NCBI GenBank assembly: GCA_963970005.1
Contig: CAXAMN010008347.1
Span: 124,001 to 188,000, forward strand
From: Durusdinium trenchii
Taxonomy: Eukaryota > Sar > Dinophyceae > Suessiales > Symbiodiniaceae
DNA length: 64,000 nt
Direction of reading: 5' to 3'
Shown: positions 56,266-64,000 of the stretch, in pieces
Position numbering within the stretch: position 1 is the first letter of the stretch
Layout: each line of letters opens with the position of its first letter
Program-made: the position numbers and the translations under genes
The notes under the pieces: generated by a model
The model's input: the letters and a program-made list of their open reading frames with translations, nothing else
Told to the model about the DNA's origin: nothing
The model's database searches: none

Positions 56266-56666
56266 GAAACTCTTAGACTTGAATCGGTCGCTCTAACGAG
56301 CTGAGTGAGTTCCAGCACTCAGCAGTGGGAGAGATTTCAGAACATATCCGTGTATGCAATTATGACCGTATACATTTGGGTGGTGTTGATGATAATAAAT
56401 GAATGTATACTTACGCGAATGTAGGTCATCCTTTGATTGTGGCCAAGCACGCGACCCTGGACAGCCTGGTTACGTTCCCCTCAGTAACACTCAGCCTGGT
56501 GAATGGGTCACATCCCTGGTCAAGCGCTGGGCCACATGTCCGTCTTCTACTCCGACTTCCAAAGAGGCACCGCTCCCACCCTCAAATAGAACACCGCAAG
56601 AATGGAACATTATTCATATTATAGAAATGATATGAAATGATATGAAATCGGACTCCCTATCATGCA

Positions 56667-56867
56667 TTAACCCAAGAACATCAACCACACCCAGCCCCAA
56701 AACGCACCCATTGATTCCACGCCACCACCCCTTTCCAACGCACCGAAACGCACCGTTTCGCACCGAGCAGCTGCTTGGATCTCGGCGCCCCGTTGCCCCC
56801 GGAGCGTCAGCAGCCGGTGACCCTCGCAGATCTGATGGAGCCTGGTGAGCCACCGAAGACGGCCCAT
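56667..56867 (-). CDS. Candidate start exon, basic helical protein
   Basis: An ATG begins MGRLRWLTRLHQICEGHRLL then TLRGQRGAEIQAAARCETV; possible donors (ACG|GTGCGT) follow. The frame stays open to 56667. The GC-rich content stands out from the AT-rich flank. No family is recognised. Confidence 0.45.
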   Translation of the reverse strand: MGRLRWLTRLHQICEGHRLLTLRGQRGAEIQAAARCETVRFGALERGGGVESMGAFWGWVWLMFLG

Positions 56868-57209
56868 CGGCGGCGACGGGCGGTGGATCGGGATCTTACT
56901 TACACTTACGGCTCATCCATCGTATGCAAGCAGCACAACTGAGCGCTGGATGTTCTTCTTGCAAATGGGATGAACAGTTCTTGACTGAGGCAGTTGGATG
57001 ACATAGGGGATGTAAAGATGTGCCATTTAGGGGTCCATGAGGTAAAAAGGGAAGATTGTGACAGGTATAATGTAGACCTGTGACTAATATACCCCCCTAG
57101 AATAACGTCTTTTTTTCCTGCACTGATCAATAAAGGCCCCCAGAATAATGTATTCTTTTTTTTTGCAGGGATAGTTGTAGTGGAATATTTCTGATTGTTA
57201 TAGTTTACT

Positions 57210-57555
57210 GTTTCCCTTTTGCTTTGCTTTACTTACCTAAGCTCTTTAGTCTTTAAGCTTTCCAAAAGTTTCCAAAAATCAGTACACACTTTCTTTACAA
57301 AATCCCTTATTCAAAAGTATTGAAAAACAAAAAACAATCATTCAAGCAAAGGGGGTAGTCCAGCAAGCAGCTTTCTGACATTATTTAGGGGGGGCCTCTA
57401 GAATAATGTCTAGAGATTTCAAGCTTAAAAAATAGTTTGCTTGAAGTAAACTTGTATTCATTCCCTTTCTTTTCCTTTTGCGTTGCTTTACTTACCTAAG
57501 CTCTTTAGTCTTTAAGCTGTCCAAAAGTTTCCAAAAATAAGTGCACACTTTTTTA
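57210..57555. repeat. Pair of about 80-bp direct repeats in AT-rich DNA
   Basis: TTTACTTACCTAAGCTCTTT followed by AGTCTTTAAGC(T/T)GTCC-like sequence and AAAAGTTTCCAAAAAT occurs at about 57228-57283 and 57486-57540, offset by about 257 bp. The intervening DNA has further TAGAATAATGTCTAGA palindromic bits. No gene is seen in 56870-58760. Confidence 0.75.
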
Positions 57556-57699
57556 GTATTCCAGATGTCTTCAATTTGAGATTTAATTGATTCCCTTTTA
57601 TTTTTTATATTGCCAGAGAAGACCAAGAAGATTTTAATAAGGATTCTTTTCATTTTGGTCCTTTGATTAGTTTTCTTATACATTTATATTGGAGGCCCT

Positions 57700-57733
57700 G
57701 GTTGTTGAGGGGAGGGGGGGGGCGGGGGGGGTG
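57700..57733. repeat. G-rich tract
   Basis: GGGGAGGGGGGGGGCGGGGG; potential G-quadruplex former. Confidence 0.8.
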
Positions 57734-58769
57734 ATTAATCAAGGGACTACATTAGAGGGGAGAATTGACTTCCATGCTGAGAGAATGGGCCACAAAACAC
57801 TATCATGCGACCCTCCAGCTGCATGACTGAAAGCAACTGTTCGGGGTTGGAATGCATGAACAGTTTAGGATACCCTCTCTCACCATCTTTATCCCCCCAT
57901 CATTGGCGAGTGGAGCCTTGTGATGCTTTTCACCCCTGTCAGTCATCAGGTTCTGTGCTTGCTTCCCACCACTAAATGCGGAAGACTTGGCTTTGCTTAA
58001 GAAACTGGAAAAACATATTCCATGCACGAAACGCGCTGCGCAAGTCTCGTCTTAATGCGCCCGCGCCTTATACAACACTCCCGAACCGGAACTGTACTGC
58101 GTATGCGAGGTAGGGTGAACATCTGCGAAAATGCAGCTGCTGAAGGGAGTTCACCCGTAGTGTAGACTCTTGATTACTAAACTTACTAAACTACCCCCCC
58201 CCACCATTTGAATTGAAAAAGCATCTTCATATCGGGTGGTTTATGAATCAAGAGTCTACATTCCCAGACACTCCATGGGACTGGAATATAACTATGCCAA
58301 TCAGTTGACCCCGCACAGGCACCACCACCACCCTTGGCCTGATCGGCAGTCCGGACTGGCAGTCCCACCCGATCCCCCCTCCCGGGCATCCCCGACCCTC
58401 CGACGGCATCGTGAAGATGCACCGTGGCCTGGCCGGGCCGGTAATGCAGGTGTGTCCCTTGAACAGGTTTGGATAAGACATAAGAACATAGAACATCATG
58501 AACAACTAGTCCCATAAAAACATACGACATAATGAACACCCTAGAAGTCCAAAGACTTAGTTTTGACCGACTGGAGTAAAGGAAGTTCCCTTTCAGGTCC
58601 CCTAAAGACCATAACTCTATAGTCTTTGACTCCCAGGTAACAGGTAGTTTGAACATAGATAGTTCTACAAAAGAGACAGTCCCATAGTCTTTTCTTCTTT
58701 ATGTATTGCTCTGGGTCTCCAATAGTCTCCATGCCCCAATCCCCAGACGAACCACATCTAACCACACAG

Positions 58770-58926
58770 TCCGTCAACTGATTCACCTAAGGACTTCGAC
58801 TCCAAAGGAAGGCGTCTTCGCCGTCGCCGTCGCGCCCAACTTCGACTCCATGACACCGACCGTGGACTCCGCGGTCGCGGAAGCAACTGGACTCGAAGCA
58901 GCGACCCGACTGGACTTGCCTCACGG
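58770..58926 (+). CDS. Two-exon pair, first exon
   Basis: Bounded by AACCACACAG and a consensus ACGG|GTGAGT. Two frames are open. The frame that gives the better joined protein reads RQLIHLRTSTPKEGVFAVAV then MTPTVDSAVAEATGLEAATR and leaves two bases, completed as Gly by the next exon. The alternative frame (STDSPKDFDSKGRRLRRRRR) joins a different phase of the next exon. No domain is recognised. Confidence 0.5.
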
Positions 58927-59289
58927 GTGAGTTTCTGCATTCCCATCTGGCCCATCAGGGAAGATCAATTTGGGAGATCCATGAGGGAGTTCTGTGACTG
59001 GGGTTGTGTTCACTGCCCATGTGGTACCGATGACCAGAAGACTCGAAGACCGAAACATCGCTTCCACAACAGCTTGGCTCACAGCGGAGTGGGATGGCAT
59101 GGGTTGTGGGGACTGGCCCTAGTCCATCCTAGCCCCTCAGCTTCCCAAGAAATCCAATCCGGGCCAGATTCTGGGCCTTTCTGCAAACCTCTTTTCATAT
59201 CACCGAACCACCGGCCCCCCCAAAACAACCAGCCCCGTCGGACACGCCCCGTCTGACAATGCCTTGGTCTCATTGGCAATCTCTTTCAG

Positions 59290-59416
59290 CGCCCCCTCAC
59301 GGTCCAACTCTTCTGCCCGCTCGTTCGGCAGGAGCACCTGCTACGACATTGCTGCATTCCGGTTCGGTCCGGTGTGTGTTCCACCGAAAGGAATTTCGGT
59401 TCACCGAACTGTCCAG
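59290..59416 (+). CDS. Two-exon pair, second exon
   Basis: Bounded by GCAATCTCTTTCAG and GTCCAG|GTAGGA, both strong. All three frames are open; the one in phase with the preceding exon reads SFGRSTCYDIAAFRFGPVCV then PPKGISVHRTVQ and ends in phase 0. The intron between the two exons is 363 bp. The product is unknown. Confidence 0.5.
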
Positions 59417-59729
59417 GTAGGAGGACACCCAAAAAATGGGTCGGCCGCCGTGGCGACCGGCCTGGCACCAGGTCGCCCAAAAAGAGAAGTTGCTGGCGTG
59501 ATAGGTTGTGTCCTCTGAAAAAAAAGGAACACTCTTCAAAACATACGTGGAAGTGATGCACCGAAAAGGCTTTACAAGGTGTAAGGTCTGTTTTGCTGGG
59601 ACATGCCAGCAGTAGGTGTATGTTAGTGTCGTGGCTTTTCTGCTGTTTCAAGACTAACATGGAACCACGTGAAGGTATTTTCCAAGCTACACTAACATGT
59701 GAAAAATTCAACGAAAATATCATGGTTCA

Positions 59730-60459
59730 ATGCTACGTATGTTTTCAGGAGAGTATAAATTGTATAAGATTCCATCTCAGGGAACACAAGTTTCATCAAG
59801 TGTCTCCTCTGAACAACTTAAAAGCACATTTCATGTTCAAAGAAAAACTGGGCAAAAACTGGGCAAAGATTTCATGATTCTAAACCAACAAAAAAGGCTC
59901 CGTCTTTGGTCACTCCAGTGCACCCGAGATGGGAAGGCCGCCCGGAAGACCGAGCTCGTCGGGCTCGGTAGAGCACCGAGGGACCCAACGGAGTTCAGCG
60001 AAGTTCCATGTGTCGCACTCCAAAGAAGATGGGAGGTCCAACAAAAACATCGTTGGAAGCCTCCGTTCATGTTCGAAGGGTGTTGACTTCTGTTCTTTTC
60101 TGGATAGGATGGATCTAGTCTACTGGCAATCTGACCATCGTGGAACGGAGACAAATGACATCCCAAAAATGTGTTTTCCCCAAGCTAAAATGCACAATCT
60201 AGATCAACAAGAGACGACTTGGTCATTTGCCTGTTCTTGGGGGTCCAAAAAGTCCGAATCCACGCTCCCTGCGGCCCTTCGCCTCTTTCCGGTCCAGAAG
60301 CTACATGGAACATCGCTTCAACTCCGCGATGTAAGCGATGCAAGGGGGAGAAATACTCAAAAGTCCCCATTGGACAGGCAAATCCACATTGGACAGCCTT
60401 CTTTGTGTTTTTGCAACATCCGAATCAACCTCGGACAGGCCAAATCAATCCACAAATAA
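59730..60459 (+). CDS. Coding-like region with two overlapping long frames
   Basis: One plus frame (59730-60086, 118 codons) reads YKIPSQGTQVSSSVSSEQLK then LQCTRDGKAARKTELVGLGR. The other (59929-60459, 176 codons from ATG) reads MGRPPGRPSSSGSVEHRGTQ then MDLVYWQSDHRGTETNDIPK. A frameshift or an unseen intron could connect them; both cannot be right over their whole length. No domain is recognised. Confidence 0.4.
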
Positions 60460-60723
60460 TCTGTTCATCCATCACCGTGACGACCAACAGCTGGTCGGAC
60501 CCATCGACCCAAACGTCAAGGAACCAGTGGTTTCAGACGGCATCAGATTGCACTAGCACCCCAAGATGTCTTTTAGATTGGGGTCCATACAAACCACATC
60601 AAACCACTGACCAACTGGGGGTCCAGATGTGCCATTGGTCCTCCCAGTTCCCCAAAAGTACCTTTTTTATCCTTTGTAATATAGTTGTCATATATCATCG
60701 CTACCACTCCAGATGAAAAAACT

Positions 60724-60996
60724 TCACCTGGCCTCACACTGCTCCAGTTCGGAGGATCCCTTCACCAGTCGACCGGACGCCGTGCGGGCGAACTCGCCGT
60801 GTGCGCGTTCGCTCCGAGCCTTCATCTCTCCCCCAGCGGCAGGCCACTTTTCACCTAATGGTGGCCGGTCACTTCTGCCAGGGTTCCGAGAGACCACCGG
60901 TCGCGATGACTTGCAGTCTTCAAAAAGCTGAGAAGACTGGAGGTCCAAGCCGGAAACATCCAAACCAAGCGTGCTTGTCCCATCGACGAGTAACAA
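60724..60996 (-). CDS. Candidate coding segment, unknown protein
   Basis: The minus strand is open for 90 codons with charged, natural composition (LQSSQLFEDCKSSRPVVSRN, GEKWPAAGGEMKARSERAHG, TASGRLVKGSSELEQCEAR). A shorter plus frame overlaps. Splice sites are not fixed. Confidence 0.45.
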   Translation of the reverse strand: MLLVDGTSTLGLDVSGLDLQSSQLFEDCKSSRPVVSRNPGRSDRPPLGEKWPAAGGEMKARSERAHGEFARTASGRLVKGSSELEQCEAR

Positions 60997-61149
60997 ACCA
61001 AAAGCATTGGAAAAGCAGCATCGTGTGTTTCTGAGTCCTGTTGGGTGTTCACCATCGACCCTACAACAAAGGGCGCTGTTGATCTAACCATAGAAAGGGG
61101 TCTACGGTCTACCAAAAACTAGACGACGGGTGGCCCGAGAGCGAGAAAA

Positions 61150-61445
61150 AGAAAAGATGTAGATGTTAAGTTTGTAGATGTAGAACATGAACTTTAGTTT
61201 CTGATGATTTAGGATGTAGAAGTGGTGAAGCAGATACAAGAAGAGGTGAGAAGAAAGGAGAAGAAAGTAGACATGAAGTGAGATCTGTGAGAAGATGTGA
61301 TGACAGGAACAAGTGGCGTAGAGGAGGTGAGCAGATGTAGCAGAGGTTTTGAATTTTGGATATAAAGGTGTTGAACAAGACGCAACAAGATGTGAGAAGA
61401 TATGAGAAGAGAGAAGATCTTGCAAGTGAAATGAGTGAGAAAACG
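61150..61445. repeat. Purine-rich GATGTGAGAAGA low-complexity tract
   Basis: Degenerate repeats of GATGTAGAA, GAGAAGA and AAGATGTGA. The Ser/Leu/Phe-rich minus-strand readings here are biased-composition artefacts. Confidence 0.65.
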
Positions 61446-61455
61446 CACTTGTAAG

Positions 61456-61983
61456 TTATGAAAAGTTAGACATATAACGCTGAAGTGCCGAGAAGAAAAG
61501 ACTTGTCAACTCTAGCGTATTGACTGTCAAGACTTTACAGCTGGTTACATCCCAAACTCTTGCGTCGGTGTATTTCTCGCTGGGTAGTTGACTCGCCTTA
61601 CCAGAAAGAGACGGTGTCCGACGGCGACTATCTACTAGGGCTCCTGGCCTTACTGCTAGGAGCAAGGACTCTACACCTAAACCTGGCAGAAACAGCCCTA
61701 TAGGTGGCAGAAGTCCCGAGGCCGTCCTTTCCCGCGCTGCAAGGAAGAGGGACGGGTGAGCCGTGCTGGTAAGGTTGATGACAGCGTTCGCAGAGTCAGC
61801 TTGACAAAGATCCAAAACTCCCAGCCAAAACTTCTGGTTTGCATGCTGAAAGAGCTCCTGAATGATCTTGTTGTCTTGAGCTGTCTGCGGGCCTTCTTCA
61901 TCGTCTACTGCCTGCTCAAACGCATTGATGTCCTTGAAAGGATTGAAGCGCCCCACCCCCAAAATAAACGTATGTCCCCGCAA
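61456..61983 (-). CDS. Minus-strand gene region, 3' segment with repeat insertion
   Basis: The first half (above about 61690) is clearly protein-like: GVGRFNPFKDINAFEQAVDD, then NKIIQELFQHANQKFWLGVL, then CQADSANAVINLTSTA. The second half runs through a dispersed repeat (61618-61680) and then biased sequence, so the true coding end is probably before the repeat. No family is recognised. Confidence 0.5.
   Translation of the reverse strand: MRGHTFILGVGRFNPFKDINAFEQAVDDEEGPQTAQDNKIIQELFQHANQKFWLGVLDLCQADSANAVINLTSTAHPSLFLAARERTASGLLPPIGLFLPGLGVESLLLAVRPGALVDSRRRTPSLSGKASQLPSEKYTDARVWDVTSCKVLTVNTLELTSLFFSALQRYMSNFS
61618..61680. repeat. Dispersed ACTAGGGCTCCTGGC repeat copy inside coding-like frame
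   Basis: CTACTAGGGCTCCTGGCCTT then ACTGCTAGGAGCAAGGACTC, the same family as 485-690. Confidence 0.7.
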
Positions 61984-61984
61984 A

Positions 61985-62052
61985 GCCCTTCAGTCAAAGA
62001 GAAAAGGAACATGGGGTCCCTCAGTCAAAGAGAAAAGGAACATGGGGTCGCA
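61985..62052. repeat. Short direct repeat
   Basis: CAGTCAAAGAGAAAAGGAAC followed by ATGGGGTC occurs twice in tandem, 32 bases apart. Confidence 0.8.
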
Positions 62053-62080
62053 TAACAAAATGACAATGCCATGAGAAAAA

Positions 62081-62424
62081 CTAAGCTTCTGTCTCTTCCT
62101 GATCATCAACCAAAATCCCGCTGGGCAGCTCCACGGCATCATTGCCAGGCCCTGCGTTCAACAGCTGCATCTTCACATCGTCTGCCTCCTTGACCGGCCG
62201 ATGCTTGCAAGCGCTGTGAAGACAGCGAAGCCGAAGGCTTTCAGAAGAATTCGCCCTGACAAGAACAGTGCTCAGCTCAGGGGTGACAGAATACCCAAAA
62301 CAAAGCACACTGTCTGTCCTGTCAGATGCTGCGGCGCACTCTATTTGGTACTGGTATACAAATTGAATCCTTTGGCCTGATGCACAACCCTCCCAAGTTG
62401 CCATCCCAAACTTAACCCCTCGGC
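62081..62424 (-). CDS. Minus-strand gene region, segment
   Basis: An open frame of about 114 codons ends in TAG: GMATWEGCASGQRIQFVYQY, SVTPELSTVLVRANSSESLR, DDVKMQLLNAGPGNDAVELP. It follows directly on the segment 62412-62705 in another frame, without room for an intron, which suggests a frameshift within one coding sequence. No domain is recognised. Confidence 0.55.
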
Positions 62425-62705
62425 CTTATAACACTCAGCAAAGGAGCCACGAAGGGGAAAGCAATTGCGGGCTTCTCAACGGAAAGCAACGTAAGGAACC
62501 GGCACGTGTTGTTCTTGGATTGCGCCGTGCTCGACCCTGTGACTGACACAACGTAACCTTCAGCCCCAAATAGCTCCAACAACTTCTTCTGGACAGCGCC
62601 CAGAAGGTCAAAGCGCTTCCTTGGCCAAATTTTACAGAGATTGCTAGTTGAGCATCGCCAGATCCAACGTTTTTTACAGTTAATGAAGGCAGTCAGAACA
62701 AAACA
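62412..62705 (-). CDS. Minus-strand gene region, segment
   Basis: The frame has 97 codons and lacks an ATG: NCKKRWIWRCSTSNLCKIWP, then FDLLGAVQKKLLELFGAEGY, then TCRFLTLLSVEKPAIAFPFV. It begins after ATTTAG and just after the stop of the 62715-63332 segment. The Cys/Trp-rich start could bind zinc. No family is recognised. Confidence 0.5.
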   Translation of the reverse strand, partial: CFVLTAFINCKKRWIWRCSTSNLCKIWPRKRFDLLGAVQKKLLELFGAEGYVVSVTGSSTAQSKNNTCRFLTLLSVEKPAIAFPFVAPLLSVIRPRG

Positions 62706-62714
62706 CTAAATAAA

Positions 62715-63332
62715 TCAAATTGCAACGAGAAACCCCACAGGAATTTCAATGACAAACCGTTCCAGCTTGCTGGTCTTCACAAGCTCCGCGATAAGGGTTA
62801 GGTACTTCATGGAAACACTCACCCGGCTCGTCTGGACATGCACAAAGAAGATCACTCTCCAAGTGGGAAAGACCCTCTCTTTCAAGGACTGGTCGAAGGA
62901 GCCTTCGTCATCATAAAGAAAGATCTGGTCGAAGAAAGATGAGGTCATCATCACCACCGCACTCTCTTCAGGATCCATCTCAGCAGTTGCATCAGCCATC
63001 GCCATGTCAAGCTTCGAAGGAGCATCGTCGGCCGAAGGGTCTGCGTCTGCTTCGGGAGCCTCCTCTAAAGAAGCACCTGGCTCAGCCAAGGGCTTGGAGC
63101 CCCGCTTCAACTTGTCCAACTCATGGTAGAAATCTCTGCAAGCCTGGATGCCGCAATTGGCCTGCGAAACCCCATGCAACGGGACGTTTGCCTTCAAGCA
63201 GGCCTTCACTTCCAAAAGGCCTTTTGGTTGCTGGAGGTACCCAAGGATTCTGCTCCTGGCAGGGCAGGAAGTGAAGGTCGAGCCGAACGTTTTCTCAAGA
63301 TGCCGCTGCCAAAGCTCCACGCCCTTGAGGGG
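62715..63332 (-). CDS. Minus-strand gene region, 206-codon segment
   Basis: The frame follows GTATTTGCCAG and encodes a helical, well-composed protein: GVELWQRHLEKTFGSTFTSC, QACRDFYHELDKLKRGSKPL, an acidic linker (EEAPEADADPSADDAP), and a beta-rich end (WRVIFFVHVQTSRVSVSMKY, LERFVIEIPVGFLVAI). This is one of the strongest host coding segments in the window. No domain is recognised. Confidence 0.6.
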   Translation of the reverse strand, partial: PLKGVELWQRHLEKTFGSTFTSCPARSRILGYLQQPKGLLEVKACLKANVPLHGVSQANCGIQACRDFYHELDKLKRGSKPLAEPGASLEEAPEADADPSADDAPSKLDMAMADATAEMDPEESAVVMMTSSFFDQIFLYDDEGSFDQSLKERVFPTWRVIFFVHVQTSRVSVSMKYLTLIAELVKTSKLERFVIEIPVGFLVAI

Positions 63333-63420
63333 CTGGCAAATACTTTGCAGGAACCTTCACAGGACTGGCCACACACGGAAAAACGATACCAAAAAACCGC
63401 CCCAGAAAGTAGTCCAAAAC

Positions 63421-63582
63421 TGAGCCAGATGGAGCTGAGAAACTCGTCAGCCCTGAGCGAACCTGCGTTGTCCTCAAGCATCTTCACGGCAAGCTCAGTC
63501 GCCTTCAAAGCAAAATCTGCAGACAGCTTCTCGGCCGCTGTGCTTCCAGTCAGGTAATTGTTGTCGAAGACAAAGAAACTCC
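63421..63582 (-). CDS. Minus-strand gene region, segment
   Basis: After GGCCTTCAG the frame reads SFFVFDNNYLTGSTAAEKLS then ADFALKATELAVKMLEDNAG then SLRADEFLSSIWL. A GTTTTG following CTCA may be a donor, giving an 88-bp intron to 63333, but its phase does not match the next segment exactly. Confidence 0.5.
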
Positions 63583-63795
63583 CTGAAGGCCTTTCTTGAC
63601 CTCTTCGCTCATGTTCTTAGCCGCGCGGAGCCACCTGCCAATCCTGCTTCTGGCGCTTTGCCCCATGACTTCTTGCATCCGCTTCTGGACTTTCGACCAA
63701 TCGCCTCCTGGGCATCTAGAGCGAAACTCGATCCTCCACCAACCTGATCTTATCCACAGGCTTGTGCTCGGAAAATGTGTTGTTCTGCTGCTCAT
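63583..63795 (-). CDS. Minus-strand gene region, upstream segment
   Basis: The open frame reads IEFRSRCPGGDWSKVQKRMQ then EVMGQSARSRIGRWLRAAKN then MSEEVKKGLQ, a basic helical piece. The reading switches frame at the next segment near 63583. Upstream sequence to the window end is open in places but not assigned. Confidence 0.5.
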
Positions 63796-64000
63796 GTCCT
63801 GAGATCAGATGAGGGAAGAAATAGAAACTAATTCGTCCGCCCAGGAAAGAAAAACACCCCCAGACCCAAGGCTGCTACCATCACACCGAAGTACCCAGTG
63901 CGAGACACGATGCCCAGCTACGAGGAAAGCAGAACAAAAGAGCTGAAAAGATGACACAATGGCCGCGAAGCGTTTGTGCTTGTAAAGGATTCCGAAGGCT

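Noticed and set aside
1..64000. CRISPR arrays, bacterial operons, rRNA genes, LTR retrotransposons
   Set aside because: No regularly spaced identical repeats with unique spacers, no Shine-Dalgarno-led gene clusters, no recognisable rRNA, and no paired long terminal repeats around the two elements.

Overview
The window looks like nuclear DNA of a dinoflagellate, most likely a Symbiodiniaceae alga. The signs are short exon-like pieces flanked by splice signals, abundant micro- and minisatellites, dispersed short repeats, very large non-LTR retrotransposons, and a probable relict of the dinoflagellate spliced leader at the 5' end of one retrotransposon. Nothing suggests bacterial, organellar or viral DNA. 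A 10-base N run at 47643-47652 shows this is a scaffold with an assembly gap.

Two elements dominate. LINE A (about 13659-20616, + strand) looks complete and undamaged: a tandem spliced-leader relict, ORF1 with a zinc-binding motif and coiled coil, a 1937-residue ORF2, an A10 tail, and a 12-bp target-site duplication. LINE B (about 36937-47545, - strand, 10.6 kb) sits inside a GACCAGAGGACCAAAGG-type minisatellite, with a 13-bp candidate duplication at both ends. It has two overlapping 5' ORFs and an endonuclease-RT-zinc finger polyprotein broken by at least three frame changes.

The most unusual observation is that both LINEs carry a ubiquitin-specific-protease-like (USP, peptidase C19) domain with Cys box, His box and acidic residue, in different places. 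In LINE A it lies at the N-terminal end of ORF2 before the endonuclease. In LINE B it lies at the C-terminal end, after the reverse transcriptase and a run of C2H2 zinc fingers. This points to retrotransposon-borne deubiquitinase-like activity, gained or moved more than once.

The rest is host DNA with small candidate exons on both strands. Best supported are a five-exon + strand gene at 22697-24775 with compatible phases at every junction and a stop codon, a two-exon - strand pair at 5381-4691, and two-exon + strand pairs at 2227-2632 and 58770-59416. A single - strand exon at 54473-54366 looks like a KH domain, and a dense - strand coding region lies at 63795-61456. Most other exons are single calls from reading-frame quality and splice sites, with correspondingly low confidence. 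No host gene could be named. Between them lie satellites (notably a 0.6 kb GTA array at 34989-35612), a foldback element at 31362-31783, and a dispersed ACTAGGAACAAGAAGCTACTAG-like repeat family.
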